Assembly (NCBI GenBank): GCA_023055425.1
Contig: JALGPY010000014.1
Span: forward strand, 14,778,501 to 14,842,500
Length of the DNA stretch: 64,000 nucleotides
Reading direction: 5' to 3'
Source: Linanthus parryae
Lineage: Eukaryota > Streptophyta > Magnoliopsida > Ericales > Polemoniaceae
Under the pieces are notes generated by a model. The model did not search any database. It saw only the letters and a program-made list of their open reading frames with translations, and was not told the DNA's origin. The position numbers and the translations under genes were made by a program. Positions 19,963-32,871 of the stretch are shown here, in pieces; positions within the stretch are counted from its first letter, which is position 1, and each line of letters opens with the position of its first letter.

Positions 19963-22326
19963 TAAGATAGATTTAGCTAAAGACTATGATAAAGTGAAGT
20001 GGTCTACTTTGCATTCTATTCTGAGATCCATTGGTCTTACTAATAAATGGTGTTCTCTCATTATGGATTCAGTTACAACTACCTCTTATAGGGTCATTTG
20101 GAATGGGGAACAGCAGGAGTCTTTCTCTCCTCAAAGGGGTCTTAGGCAGGGTGATCCCATTTCACCATACCTGTTTCTTTTAGTAATGGAGTGCTTGGCA
20201 CAAAAAATCCATGTTGCTGCTTCTTAGGGTTTGTGGAAAGGCATCAAGTTAGGGAGGGATGGGGTGATGGTGACACACCTCTTTTTTGCTGATGATCTCC
20301 TGTTATTTGGTGAAGCCACTTCTAGACAGATTGAGGTCATGAAAGATGTGTGAGTTCTGCATTGAAACTGGTCAAGAGATCAGTTTTGAGAAATCTAAGC
20401 TTTTTGTAACTGCAAATGTGCATAGAGCTTTAGCTAGAAACTTGAGTGATCAGATTGGGATTATGCTTTCTGCTGATCTGGGCATTCACTTGGGAGTGCC
20501 TCTTATCCATGATAAATGGAATAAGAGTAAATTTCAATTTTTGGTGGATAAGGTAAAGAAGAAGTTGGCTGGCTGGATTCCTCCAAATCTTTCTCTAGCT
20601 GGGAGAGCTACTCTTATTTCTACTGTTCTTCAGTCTCTACCTACTTATGTTATGCAAACTGGTCTTTTGCCAAAGTCTATCCTTCTGACATTGACACTAT
20701 TTGTAAGAAGTTCTTATGGGGTGGAACATACACTCATAATAGGCTCCCTCTTGTCAGTTGGGAGGCTGTTTCTATTCCTAAAGATAGGGGTGGTTTGGGG
20801 TTCAGAAATCTCAATAAGTTCAACCATGCTTTGGTGGCAAAGGCTGGTTGGAAGATGGTGTTTGGAAGTGATTCTATCTGGGTTAAAGCCCTGACTACAA
20901 GGTATGGTTCTCTTCTAGCCACTAATGCTGTAAAGCCTTCCCATTCTAGAGTGTGGAAGCATATTGTGAGGAGTATTAAAGCTATTAGAAGCTGTATTGG
21001 TAAGCAAGTTAAAATGGAAGGTCTACTCTTTTTTGGATTGACAAGTGGTTACGTCAATTTAAATTAGCGGACTTAGCTTTAATTGCTCTTACTGAAGAGG
21101 ATCTCTTGATGAATGTGCATGACTACTGAGATCCTGAGGGTGGTTGGAAAATGGATAAGCTCTCTCCTTTGCTGCCTTCAGCTATTTTGGATCTTGTAAA
21201 TACTGTTACTCTTATTACTGATGAAGAAGCTCATGATCATGTTTCTTGGTTGGGTGCTGACTCTGGGTTGTTTTCTGTGAAATCTGCCTATAATTGCTTG
21301 ACTGAGGATTCTGTTCAGCTCTTCAAAGACCCTGGGTGGAAAAGAATTTGGAGGAGTAAGGGTTTCCAAAGATGGAAATATTTGCTTTGGATTATTAGAC
21401 ATGATAGGTTGACCACTCAAGACCTTAAGAGGAAGAGAGGGATTATCATTTCTGGACATTGTCTGCTCTGCTCTTCTCATATTGAAACTACTCTTCATGC
21501 CATCAGAGATTGTGGCTGGATCTTTGAGATCTGGCAGAAGCTTGTTCATCCTTCACATTGGATTGACTTTCTTGCTCTCTCAGTTTCTGATTGGGTTGAT
21601 AGGAATCTAAATGCCAATTGGGGTGCTTCTTCTACTTTGTAGTTGTCTCTCATCTTCAACACTACTGTGAGCTTTGCTTGGTTATGGCACAATCAGAGAA
21701 CTCATAATGAGAACTTCAATCCCCCTACTGATATGGTGGGGTTTATTTACTCCTATTGTCAAAAAATTAATAAGGAGCTGGCTATTGCTCCTGCTGCAAT
21801 TATTCCTTGTCCTACTCTGGTTAAGTGGCAGGCCCCTCCCGCAAATGTGATGAAGATCAATGTTGATTTCTCCTTTAGAGCAGGTGGTGATGTTGTTTGT
21901 GTGAGTGCAGTTTGTAGGAATCAGTTTGGTTCCTGGATCTGAGGTCTTCAAAGAAGAATTTGTGTGGGTTCAATTCTCCATGGAGAGTTATGGGCTGTTC
22001 TTGAGGGGCTTCTGGCTGTTCAAGAGTTTAATGATGCAAACTGTGTGGTGGAATGTGATTCTTTAGCTGCTGTTGAGTTGCTGCAGAAAGGCTCTGATCA
22101 ACACCCTTTTTGTGGTGTTATTTGCAAAATCAGGGAGTTGCTGGGTTTAACTGATAGTTATTTGCACCACATTTGGAGGGAAGGGAATGCTGTGGCTGAT
22201 TTTGTAGCAGCTAGGTGTAGTCAGGTTCATTTTGATAAAATTTTCTTGTTTTCTCCTCCTACTGGTTGCCAGGATCTACTGCAATTTGATTGTGATGGTC
22301 TTGGTTCAGTTAGGATGGTGTTTTAG
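19963..22326 (+). pseudogene. LINE ORF2, 3' part: reverse transcriptase core, zinc domain and RNase H
   Basis: Continues the reverse transcriptase with KIDLAKDYDKVKW (palm motif A) and LRQGDPISPYLF, and the catalytic FADD at 20285-20296. A C-terminal zinc-binding motif follows near 21455-21515 (CLLCSSHIETTLHAIRDC), then an RNase H-like domain (VECDSLAAVELL near 22045-22080, DFVAARCS). It is broken by a TAG at 20225, frameshifts near 20340, 20690 and 21010, a TGA near 21127, a TAG near 21640 and a TGA near 21940. The 3' tail runs to 22359 with a weak A-run. Confidence 0.9.
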
Positions 22327-22359
22327 TGTTTTGTACATTCTTTGTTTTACCAAAAAAAA

Positions 22360-22372
22360 TTGAAGAAACCCA
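22360..22372 (+). repeat. Right target-site duplication of the LINE
   Basis: Exact copy of 1372-1384, directly after CAAAAAAAA, the end of the LINE. Confidence 0.9.
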
Positions 22373-23147
22373 GAGTGAGACCGCGGTGATTGAGGTGGGT
22401 CGGCTGGGTGACTCGGTGGACGAGTGACGGTGCGAGTGAGTCGCGACAACCGAGTTAGTAACTGCCGAAGCCCAATCCTAGATTTCGTATCGGCCCAAGC
22501 CCAATAACTCTTCATAGGGCTAGTGGGAGTGATTTGTTGCACTTAAAAGAAAAAGGTGGAAATTTTGAAACAAAATATGCATACAAATTAATTTGGGTAA
22601 AAGACACTGACCACCATTGAGTTTTGAAAAATTCCTCACCACTATCTTGACTTATGAAAATAGACAGTCTGTATTTACCTTTTAATTTTTCTATATATTT
22701 TGTTTTAAAGAAGCCATCCGGTCGGTAGGGCGGCATTGCCCGAGTTTATTAGAATTAAATTAGGCTTCCAACCCACAAATATAAAATTTGCAAGTTGTAA
22801 GCAGTCGGAATGGCCCATCATTACCAGTGACGGAGTTATAAAAACAAAACAGTTCGGGCATAATCTTTTACTATAATTTTTCAAAGGTACGAGTGAGATA
22901 AAATAGACTCACCCGCAACATCTATGTATTTAATATACATATATTGTTACTAAAATTGTAATTTAATTTTTGAGAAGAGCTAAAATTATAATAATAGAGG
23001 TACTTGTAGAATGTTAAAAATTATGGAAATTTCATTTGAATCAGCCTGTCCGGGCCTAATTAAACCAAAATAAGTCACCAGAGGAAAAACACAAAAATAG
23101 TCTCGGTTAAAACCAACAATGAAATTGTCGATTCTTGGAGTAAAAAC
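22373..23147. other. Non-coding sequence between the LINE and an LTR-like segment
   Basis: The first 120 bp are GC-rich (GGTGACTCGG direct repeats), the rest AT-rich. No supported gene, RNA or repeat boundary. The end (23105-23147) is partly an inverted copy of 32430-32475. Confidence 0.5.
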
Positions 23148-23259
23148 TGTTGGAGGCTAAACTTGATTTAGCCTAAATAAATCTGAAGTACAAAATAATC
23201 ATACTAGTTAAATTAATTGTACACCATTTATTGTATTAGGTTTAGTGGGTCTCGTCCAA

Positions 23260-23480
23260 TTAGTCCCTCCGTCCCATACTAACTGTCCACTATTCTATTT
23301 TGGGTTGTCCCAAAATAATAGTCCACATTCATTTTTCAAGGTTAAAAGTGCACACATTGACAAACTGTCCTTTAAAAAGTAACTATATTGGTGTTCGAAA
23401 TAGAGAAAGTAAGGACAATTAAGCCAATGTCATTATAAAATTCGAGGAGACATGCAATTAATGCATAGTAAAATAATAGA
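23260..23480 (+). mobile_element. Stowaway/mariner-type MITE, partial
   Basis: GTCCCTCCGTCCCATACTAA at 23260 is the terminal sequence of Stowaway/mariner MITEs in plants. The phrase GAGACATGCAATTAATG (about 23447) also occurs in the complete MITE at 62680-62940. No right-hand inverted end is visible before the MULE, so the element is truncated. Confidence 0.5.
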
Positions 23481-23889
23481 AGTGTCTAGAATAGTGGTGT
23501 AATGTGTATATATCTAGAAGGGTAAAAGATAAAAACCACCCCTTGAGTATGAGTTATATACAAAACCCCCCCTTGTGTTTGGGGATATACAAAAACCACC
23601 CCTGACGTTAGACAAATAACACCCTTCTGTTAGTGTCAGTTAGTAAATGATACAATCTAATTTTTTTATGACCATTTTACCCCTATTTCTGTTTTAATGT
23701 TGTTTACTTTATTCATGTCCTTGTGTTCTTGATGTTCTTTAACACCACCACCAACCCCACCACCACCGCCACCAACCCCACCAGAAAAACACTATAACAC
23801 CACCAGCAAAACACCGCAGTAACCCAAGAAGGAATTTATGTAGAGAATTAATCTACCTCCATCACCATCTTCACCACCAGCTTCCATCA

Positions 23890-24047
23890 CCAGTAACCAA
23901 AGCCACCACAGTATCTCTCCCAAGCTTCGATTTGTTTTATACCTTTCCCCATTGTCAAGTCATTAACTGTTGCAACCACGACCCTCGCATTCTGGGAAGC
24001 ATCTGGGATAGATTGGTTTACTATAATCCTCTCAACTTTTGGTACCT
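23890..24047 (-). pseudogene. Captured coding-like exon in the MULE
   Basis: On the minus strand, after a splice-like GACCAG|GTACC near 24045, the frame is open with ordinary protein composition (PKVERIIVNQSI, ARVVVATVNDLTMG) for about 50 codons. I do not recognise the parent gene. Gene-fragment capture is typical of this class, and the position just inside the left TIR fits. It could still be a chance frame. Confidence 0.3.
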
Positions 24048-24362
24048 GGTCATGCACCAAATAACAACATTGAAAAGTTAACCTTGTACTCTTAAATTAA
24101 CTACAACTTGTACATGAAATGAATCAAGGAAAAGACTTCAAAAGGACTAAAAAATGTGTAATGGGAAATGAGTAGTTCCTTTCTGAACATCAGCTTAGAC
24201 AGATGGACTCATCCAGGTTACTGATTTCAAGAGAGAAAGCAAAAACTGTAATACCCCTGTATTTTAGGGGGTATTTTCGGGAGTTCAGTAAAATTTTCGG
24301 GCTGTTTTTTGAAGCTCTAAAAGTTAATTTCGTTCAGAAAATCTTTTTTTCTTTCTTTCCTA

Positions 24363-24476
<114 letters not shown>

Positions 24477-24924
24477 CAGCATTTTTTTTATCAAAAAATA
24501 TTTTTGTAAGATGACATTTTTATTTTAATAGTTACTTGTGTGTTTAATAGTTGGTGAATGGTAGCGGGTCGTGTAATGTTTTAACGTGACAAAAGTATAG
24601 CTTTTAATTAATATCGCGTAGCCAACCACCGCGCTACCCGTACACCCTGCCACACCCAATCCATCCTCCATCTTCCTCAACATTTCCATTGTTGAGCAGA
24701 GAATTTCGCTCTGTGATTTCTCCGGCGGAAATCACCCACAACAAAAGAAAAAAGGGAAGCTTTGACCTCCATTTCTCCTAAATCCCATCCTGATTCATCC
24801 CCATCAAGTCAGAGACCCAAAATTTGTAATCAATTTTGCCAAATTGATTCCCAAATCGAACCCGGAAAATCCTCCGGGTGATTGCAATGTCCGACCGGTT
24901 AACCCCAAGAACAACCCCAACTCT

Positions 24925-24925
24925 C

Positions 24926-25010
<85 letters not shown>
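24925..25010 (+). repeat. Compound (CT)n(CA)n microsatellite
   Basis: A run of CT about 43 bp long passes directly into a run of CA about 43 bp long. The surrounding 24640-25290 is C/T-rich and looks like a 5'-UTR-type stretch. It gives long open frames in several phases, which I treat as compositional. Confidence 0.95.
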
Positions 25011-25012
<2 letters not shown>

Positions 25013-25483
25013 CTTCATCGCCATCTCCCTCTCACCCTCTGTTCTCTGCCGAAGCCGCCGAAGAATCCTGGTCCCGACGCCTCCCTCTGCGTCGCCGTCG
25101 TTTGTCGCCCCTCTGCTCGTCCCAGCTGTCACCGCCTTCACCGCCGCCCCCTCTGCTTCGTCCACCATCGCCACCACCGTTCGTCTCTCCCTCCGTTCGC
25201 CTCCCCTGTTCCGACGAACCCAGCAGCGACCGGAAAGCCATCACCGCCGCCGCCTCCTCTTCGTCTATTTCAGTCGGTAAACACCCCAAAACCTTGTTTT
25301 AAATTCCAATTGCAACTTTGCTGCTATCACTTGACTTGGAGTCTTGAACAATCATGTGGTTTGTGGTGTGATTTGGGTGAACAAGTGTTACAGTGGGTTT
25401 TGTTAGAGAAGAAACTGGGTTGGCTTTGATTGTGAACCAGAGGGTGTAAAAGTGTCTTTTCACAAACATTTGGGACAGACTTT

Positions 25484-27130
25484 ATCTAACACCCCTGAAT
25501 TTCCCCAAAAGGAAAGTCAGTTGCGCTACTCCGCAACCAAGGAAACTCTTGGCTGCAAGGAGAATAGAAGCCCATGATCGAAACCAAAACGAGTCTCAAT
25601 TGAATTACAGAAAGGAAATTACAACATTCAAAATGGCAAAAGCCAAAATAGTTCATGTAGTTAAACCCAACTACGTTATCTAAGGTAAACATAAACTAGC
25701 TTATTGAATCCGTCTAAGATCAGTAGCGTGCGCGTCCCAATCCCATCCAGCTCTAACCTGTGGCGGTTTTCGAAAACAGAAACAACAGAACCACAGTTTC
25801 AAAGTCAGTGAAAACTGAGTAAACAAGAACCTCAATATGTAAAACAGAGTGGGGGAACATTTTAAAAGACAATTTCTTTATTGAAAGAACATTGAATAAA
25901 ACGTCATGTTGATCCGAGTAACATTCAGGAAAACATTTCCCGTTATTAATATTCAAAGTCCATTATATCCAAAATCAGATTAGTACCAATGTATCGGAGG
26001 GCCAAAGTAAACAATCCATCCATATAATAAAAGGGCAATCCAGGGGGTCTATTAAACCCGCCCTGCCAGGCGTTAAGGAACGGAAACCTCTCATCCACGC
26101 CCGCCTTGACCAAACCTCAGCCAACTAGACCTTAAGTGTCATGACACCCCCTAAGGGAGAACATCAACCCAGAGGGTGAGTACTAGATGCCTTAACCCTA
26201 GCCAATGGGACGTAGGGCGAAAAGAAGCCATCATGGGCAATAAAATATCCAAGGAACCATCATGGGTTCATAACCAAAATAATCATCCCGATACATTGTT
26301 CTTTCCACTTTACGTCATTAACCGATTTAGGTACATTATATCATCCAGATATTTCCAAGAGACATTTATAAAAAGGAGTATTTATTTCATTTAATAAAGT
26401 CGTTACGAGAGTGACATGTAAAACAGTTGAAATCACATACATTTAACAAATACATTTTGAGGCATGAAAGATTGAGCATTCAAGCTTATCTCCCAATCAC
26501 GCAATTGCAAGAAACAAGCAGGTAATGAAATCAGCTCAGTAGTCGTAGTAACCTTGATCTACGAACTCGCGACCTACAAGTATATAAGAAGCCTAATTAA
26601 TATAAATTTCAATTCACCCAACTATGCAAGTCCTACATGATATGCAAGTCACGATGATATAAGTGTCCCTATACTAATGCGCAACTTTGAACATGCCCAC
26701 ATACGTGATACAAGGAATATTATATGTGCACAAATGATTTATGATAAAAACACGAAACTTAGCTACTATCTACTACTTAGGTAGTGATGTGATAGTTATT
26801 AATTCATATTAAAACTCATTTGATTTCCAGTAATAAAGTGATGCTTTAGGTCACTAAAAGAAAAGTTATTTAGGAACAAATAAGAGATTGTATTATTTAT
26901 AATAACAAAAAGTCTTAAGTATACACACAGACATATATACAAATATGCAATAGCAATGAAGGTAACCAAGTATTATTATTTACAGGAAAACTATTTTAGT
27001 TGCTCTAACTTTAAGTTAAAAGGGAGATTTGCAACTGACAGTTTCAATACAATTAGAAAAAAAGTAATTTTATTTATTGGTCTTGTTTCACCAGACCATG
27101 CATCCACATGATTCCTACGGAAAATGGGTC
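25484..27130 (-). repeat. Diverged LTR-like fragment in opposite orientation
   Basis: Two patches on the minus strand resemble the outer LTR insertion at 30090-30590: GACACTTAAGGTCTAG (complement near 26130-26145) against GACACTTAAGGTCTCAC (30542), and GCGAGTTCGTAGATC (near 26560) against CGAGTTCGTAGGTGG (30103). The left edge reads TAACACCCCTGAATTTCC, matching the GGGTGTTA-type ends of such LTRs. Probably a related, inverted LTR. Its right edge is not visible. No gene found. Confidence 0.35.
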
Positions 27131-27137
27131 AAGTATA

Positions 27138-27989
27138 CTCCCTCCGTCCCACCCATTTCTTGAAAAAATGGGTGGAGTTGCTTTATTAAAAATGACGGGA
27201 AAATTCGATAATACCCTTGTCTTTTTTCGGTAATTACGCTGTATGTGCCAGGAGATTAATAACTAATTTACTTTGTTACCAGGATGAACACAAATTTACA
27301 GAACACATGACAGCTTCAAACCAAATCAAACCAAGAACAAATTTTTACAATATCAACAACAAAAATATCTCCATTCATCTCTGCATCTCTCTCCATCTGA
27401 TGAATCGGACTTTTAACCTATCAAGAACAAATATTTACACTATCAAGAACACTTCCAAATCAAACCAAAAAGTAGATCCAAAATTAGATCTCAAATCAAA
27501 AATACTCTCCATCTGATGAATCTGGATATTTAAATTATCAACACATCTTTACATTATCAAGCAGAGTTGAAGAAGAAGAGATGAAGAAGAACAAGAAGAT
27601 GAAGAATGGAGGAAGATGAAGAAGAAGAGAGTCAAAGATCTACAATTTTACCGTCTGGATTGACAAATCAACCGGAGATCCGTCGAATCCTAACCATCGT
27701 TATGGCCGCCACCGCCTGCATGCTCTGACTCTGTCACCGTCGGCTTCAATCTGAAGAAGAAGAAGAGAGACAGAGATATGTAGATGGAGGCGGCGACGGG
27801 CCTTCTACCATCGGCTTCTCTCTCCCTCTCTCTCTCCTCCTCCGCCCAGTCGAAGTCGCCTACCACTTCTGTCACCACCGTCGACCACAGACCGATCGAT
27901 TTCTCTCGGCGAACTGGAAACCCCAACTCTTCTTCTTTATGTTTCTCTCTCACCATACCTCCCTCCCGATCTGTTTCTCTCCCTCCCTC

Positions 27990-28031
<42 letters not shown>

Positions 28032-28357
28032 GCAGGTCATGTGAAGAAGGGGGCGGATAGGTTTTGTGGAAGATGAGAGGAAAGGGTCTTTACATAAATT
28101 AGGGTTAGGAAATGTTTGGTTGGGTTTTTTTGGGTTGAGTTTGTTTAATTAGTCTCTTAGTTGTATATGGGTCTAATTAACTTGGATCAGTGTGTTAATC
28201 TATTTAATCAGGTCTAATAAAAAGTGATATGTTGTATTTTTATAAAGGGTAAGATGGTATTTTAGGGTGTAAGAACTTTCCATTTTAGGAAAATTTCAAG
28301 AAATGGTTGGGACGTCCCAAAAAGGAAAAATTCAAGAATTGGCTGGGACGAAGAGAG
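27138..28357. mobile_element. Mariner/Stowaway-type non-autonomous element
   Basis: Ends are CTCCCTCCGTCCCACCCATT on the left and CTCTCTTCGTCCCAGCCAAT on the right (minus strand), flanked by TA on each side (27136-27137, 28358-28359). At 1,220 bp it is long for a MITE and lacks a transposase. The interior includes a (CT)n run at 27995-28030 and purine-rich leader-like sequence that may be captured. Confidence 0.8.
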
Positions 28358-28470
28358 TATAGCTCATGGTACAATGCTGATAGAAGTATTAGTACAAAAC
28401 AGTGGGTCCACACATGTTTATATATATTATACATAATACCTATTGTAAGCAGTACTCTACTTTACATACA

Positions 28471-28764
28471 TCTATATTATAAATTAGGACGGTTGACTTT
28501 AAAATGTCTTTCCGTTAGATTGAATTAACCCCAGCCTTTAGATCTCACCTACCACCCGCTTAACTACCCACTACTTAACTACCCACTCCTTTTATCATAA
28601 TTATAAACAGGAGTTTCCTTTGTTCCTAATTATTTAATACAATTATTTATGTTGTCTTCGTTTTCAGCCCATGTTTGTAGATGAAAATACCCATTTTATT
28701 TATGACATTATAATAGGTGAAACGTGTTTTTGGGGTAGTGCCCTCGGGCACGGGCAATCCCCTA

Positions 28765-28765
<1 letters not shown>
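28471..28765 (+). mobile_element. Small non-autonomous Helitron
   Basis: It starts TCTATATTATAAATTAGG, ends CCCCTAG, and is inserted between A (28470) and T (28766). A GC hairpin GTGCCC-TC-GGGCAC (28738-28751) lies 10 bases before the CTAG end. These four features define Helitrons. At 295 bp it encodes no protein. It sits at the edge of a TA repeat. Confidence 0.85.

Positions 28766-28797
<32 letters not shown>
28766..28797. repeat. (TA)n microsatellite
   Basis: About 16 TA units directly right of the Helitron end. Confidence 0.95.
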
Positions 28798-28802
<5 letters not shown>

Positions 28803-31320
28803 CTAGAGAGAGTGATAAGATCACAATGAAACAAAAACAGAGGAGCAGAGGCTGACCCGACAAATTGACAGAGTGTTTGAGGAGATGATTCAACCGACGG
28901 GGAAATCTGCTGGAGGGAGATCGCCGACTAGAAGGCGGCGACTTGGACCGACGGTAGTGACGAACAAAGCGATGACGACAAACTGATCGGTGAACAGAGA
29001 CTCTGATCCGGGTTCCGATTGGCCCGACTGTTCTGTTCGATTGGATGGTGAGAGGGTGATTTGCCCAGGTGGTGGTAATTTGGTGGTTTGACGGTGATGT
29101 TGATGGTGGTTTTGCTCGGAAAAATCGAAGGGAAGGTGAGAGGGGATTTGTGCTTGTTTTGTAGGTGAAATAATCGAGAGAGAGAACCAATGGGTTTATA
29201 CCCGTTTGACATTGAGGGTGTCGTTGGTTGAAGTTGAGGGAGAAGTGGGTGTTAGTTGCTGGGTTTGGTCCTCAGAGAGGGGAGCGTGGGTTCTGTGTTG
29301 AGGGATAGTGGTAGGAGAAGAGGTGAGGAAATATCCAGTGGGGCAGGAGTATTAGTGAGGAGGAGAGAAGTGTTAGTGTGTGCGTGGCACACATATGAGA
29401 AGTGACAAGTTACGTAAAATAATATATACACGTATAAATTTGTTATTCTTGTAAAAACACAAATATTTTAGTTTTCAAAAATTAAAATAAAGACTTTACA
29501 AACTTATAAAATTTAATAAATGCCCACATAAATTTGCGAGTATTTCACTTTGTATGATCTGGAACTTGTGGGTATGCTGTTGCTTTTAACAAACTGTTTT
29601 ACTTCTTGTATTAACAAAGTGTATCTAAATGGTTTTTTATCATAATGTAGAAAAGTATATACAACCTTGTTACTAAAATAAATTAGTGTTTTACCACTAG
29701 TATAATATTTGTATTATATTTTCCTTGTCAACTTAAAGGCCTTGTTTGTGTATATTGGAAACGATGTCTTTTATTAAATAACAATGTTTTTCGTTTATAT
29801 AACGATATCATAAAAATAGTTGAACTTTTCATTTTAAATAAAAGTATAGCTCTAATATTCTAATCGTTAAACAATAACAACTTTTCCTTTTATATTCAAT
29901 AAAGCTTTCTTTGTAAATTCTTTTATAATTATAGTTTCTTATTAAATTTATATTCTAAACGTGCAACTTATCGCTAGTAAAATATAACTTGTTTGGGGGA
30001 TTATGTGGGGGACTGCATTTGCATTCATATAGGACATCTAATCGTGATTTGTTGTATGGATGAATATGTGTTAATATAGGATTATGTGATATTGTAGATT
30101 CCGAGTTCGTAGGTGGAGAGTTCGTCGAGGACCCCTACTACTAAGTTCCGTGCTGCTTGTGTTTGAAGTTCTCTCTTTCCATTTCCAAGTAAGTTATATG
30201 CACAACATCTTTAAATATCAAAATGTGCTGTTTCGTGTGCGTTATCTCAAACTGTAAATTCCATTTCCGCTTCACAATAATTTGAATTCTTCTAGCGTTT
30301 TATTTCGAACGATTTGAGAAGCATGTGGTCACTATTTCAAATTGTGATTTATTACCCTCGTGAAATAACGAACAATAATTGTACGATGATAGAATTGGGA
30401 ACGGTGTACGGAGGATGCGTGTGAAGGCTAAGGCCGGGAACACCTACGTGTGATTTCCCTAGGGCATTGTACCCTCTTATTTATTGTGAAAACTAGGAGT
30501 ACTACCTATACATTTTTAGGTCACAACTGTATAGGGGTGTCGACACTTAAGGTCTCACTAGTTATTTTAGGGAGAATCGGGATGGACTGTGATATCCCGT
30601 AGAAGCACCCTACTTTATTATTATTCCATCGTGACCTCTCTGTCCACATCGAACCTGTTGGGGCTCGTGTTATGCCTCAACCAAATAAAAGAGTAAAAAT
30701 GTGGTTTTTGCTTATTCTTACTGTGTATATTCTCGTGTTAGCCAAAAACTCTGTTTTACGTGTTGTTGTATATCTTACTTAGTTTTTACTAATTAAAATT
30801 TTTCTGCGGTTGGCTATCGCTATTTCAAAACCCGCATGTCAAGAATAAGCTGGGGGAATCGCGCGCACGAGTTGGAGTTTTCGATCTTTTCTAGCCAATA
30901 ACATTGTAGTTTCAGTTTCTTGTTTTAAGACAATGTTTAACTTTCTGTTTAATAATGTAAGGAGGGTTTCTCCTTTACTTTATTTAAATAAAGTACTCTT
31001 GGATTTCGTTACGTTGTACTAGCGAGGAACCGTAGGTTCCCGGGTTATTTCAAAAACATGCACTTTAGATAGACAAACAGCATATGCTAAAACAATAGAG
31101 TGGAAACAAAGTCAATTTCTTATCGGAGCAGAGCAAAAACATAGATAAACTACTCCAAGAACAAGTTTGGTAACCCAGAAATCGGTTTGATGAAAATAAA
31201 AGTCCCAAAACACCCTGCTATCAAGTCCTAAATCAAATCAAAGCCACAAATCAACACCCACAACACAACAAACCAACAATAGACAGAAATCCACGAACCA
31301 GTTTCTGTCAATTTTAATTC
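28798..31320. other. Non-coding interior of the LTR-type insertion and MULE
   Basis: No supported gene. 28800-29200 is a GT/GA-rich leader-like stretch that gives minus-strand open frames of low complexity. 29400-30000 is AT-rich. 30090-31052 resembles the 3' half of a Tekay-like LTR. 31053-31320 is AT-rich MULE interior. Confidence 0.5.
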
Positions 31321-31468
31321 CAGTACCTTCCATTTCGTTGTCGTTCTTCACTTCGTTGTCCAATTAATCACGACCGAACCCACAACAGTTACATCTTCAG
31401 CCTCCGATCTCCTACACTCCTTCAGACCCCGAAGCTCCACCGTCGTTGCCTTCCCTCCTACAGCCACC

Positions 31469-31690
31469 ATGTTTCGAAGAGTATCAACCCAGATCCGCCC
31501 TTTCGCCGCCGCAAACATGGCGACCCTCTATCACAAATTCCCCAAAACCTTCAAAGGCAGAGTCGGCGGAATCGCCTACCAAGGCACCCACATCACGGTT
31601 GGCAAGTACGGCCTCCAAGCTCTCGAGCCAGCTTGGATCACGGCCAAACAAATTGAATCAGGACGACGAGCGATGAGGAGGATGAGGAGG
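31469..31690 (+). pseudogene. Captured fragment of a nuclear organellar ribosomal protein L16 gene
   Basis: A frame starting ATG 31469 ([17 protein letters not shown]) leads into [17 protein letters not shown] and [20 protein letters not shown], then RAM. This is the conserved N-terminal part of bacterial-type L16, a large-subunit protein that contacts the tRNA sites. After RAM the expected RGGKIWVRIFPDKP continuation is missing and a low-complexity Arg/Lys/Gly run replaces it until 31828. The piece is therefore truncated and fused to unrelated sequence. It lies just inside the right TIR of the MULE, the usual place for a captured exon. Confidence 0.65.
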
Positions 31691-32317
31691 AAGAGGGAGA
31701 GGGGGGGTGGTGTTTGCCCGTGGGTGTGGCGGCTAGGGTTTTCAGACTTGGGGAGAGGAGAAGGAGGAAGAGAGAGAGTGGTGGAGAAGAAATGCGGAGT
31801 TGTGGAAAACGGTATTTATACTGCGTAATTTTTCATCAACATTTAGGGTAGTTTTGTCTTCTCATCACATCCGTTAGCTCTGTTAGTTAGGAGGGGACCA
31901 AATTGTATATCCCCAAACACGAGGGGGGTTTTTGTATATAACCCATACTCAAGTGGTGGTTTTTGTCTTTTACCCTATCTAGAATTGTGCTACAAAAAAT
32001 CTATTGGATTTTTCTAGGTGGAGAGATTACTAGATGATGTAATCTAGAATACTCCTAGACTCCCTATAAATAGGGACTTATGCTCTAGCATCAAGTAAGT
32101 TTTCAAGTTTCCAAGTAAGGGTCCTAGCAAGTGTCTTTGTATGTCTCTCCAATGAAGTAATCTAATAAAATTTCTATGTAATGTACTGGAGTGTATCTAC
32201 TTGTTATCCTTTTACTTGTATCAATCAAATATATTATTCTACATTCTCTCTCTCAAAGTTCCACGATTTCCCTCTTCCACAAACAATAGTCTACCAAACC
32301 CCTTCCTAAATCCAACA

Positions 32318-32757
32318 ATAATCAACAATAACAATGTTGATTTTTAAAGCTTTAGAACTAACAATAGGATTAACCATTTTGTACTTTAGCCAATTTCAAG
32401 CTATATATGAAATTATGAACCGACATTGGCGTTGTCGGTTTTTACTCCAAAAACCGACACTCCCATTGTCAACTTTAAAACGAGTCTATTTTGATGTCTT
32501 TTCTTCAGTGGGGGATTATTTAGGTTAATTTGGTCCTGTTGAGCTCACTCAAGTAAAAATTTCAAAAATTCTAAGAGACAAGTATGATCCGTTGCCCTTA
32601 AATAATTCCGCCATTATTATCACTATATATTCCGACACTCCAACTGTGGAAGCAAACAAGGGTGGGGTTAATGTGTTAATGTGTAACGTTTCTCCCATCG
32701 CAATACTATTGCCATTTTGCCAGCTTCTTCATACATTGATCTTTATTATTATTTATC
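32318..32757. other. Non-coding spacer
   Basis: No gene. Contains the pair GTCGGTTTTTACTCCAAAAACCGAC (about 32433-32458), a hairpin whose arms are 9-10 bp and which is partly repeated in inverted form at 23125-23147. Confidence 0.5.
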
Positions 32758-32871
32758 GAGTCACTTTAACTCGGTGATATGATTAGCAAAACGATGTAAG
32801 AATTTGGTTATTATGAAAAGATTATCAAAAAATCGTGTTTTTAATATCCGTGTCACTGGGTCAAAGTAACA
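32758..32871. mobile_element. Short inverted-repeat element (MITE), copy A
   Basis: GAGTCACTTTAACTCGGTGA on the left matches the complement of GTCACTGGGTCAAAGTAAC on the right (32852-32870). The same family occurs at 62466-62629, including the TGATTAGCAAAAC sub-terminal phrase. No target duplication identified. Confidence 0.5.

Larger units (their letters stand above)
1385..22359 (+). mobile_element. L1-clade LINE, interrupted by Gypsy copy 1
   Basis: Near-full-length plant L1 element: about 46 bp of leader, ORF1 (1431-2968), ORF2 (2968-4690 continuing 19963-22326), a short 3' tail and eight A's. It is flanked by a perfect 13-bp target duplication. Without the Gypsy insertion and its 5-bp duplication it is about 5.7 kb, a normal size for the clade. 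Both ORFs carry frameshifts and stops, so this copy cannot move by itself. It predates Gypsy copy 1, which sits inside its reverse transcriptase. Confidence 0.92.

Noticed and set aside
24844..25429. Overlapping Ser/Pro/Thr-His-rich frames
   Set aside because: Produced by the CT/CA microsatellite and C-rich flanks in several phases at once.
27690..28044. Arg/Glu- and Ser/Leu-rich frames inside the mariner-type element
   Set aside because: Generated by CT/GA repeats on both strands.
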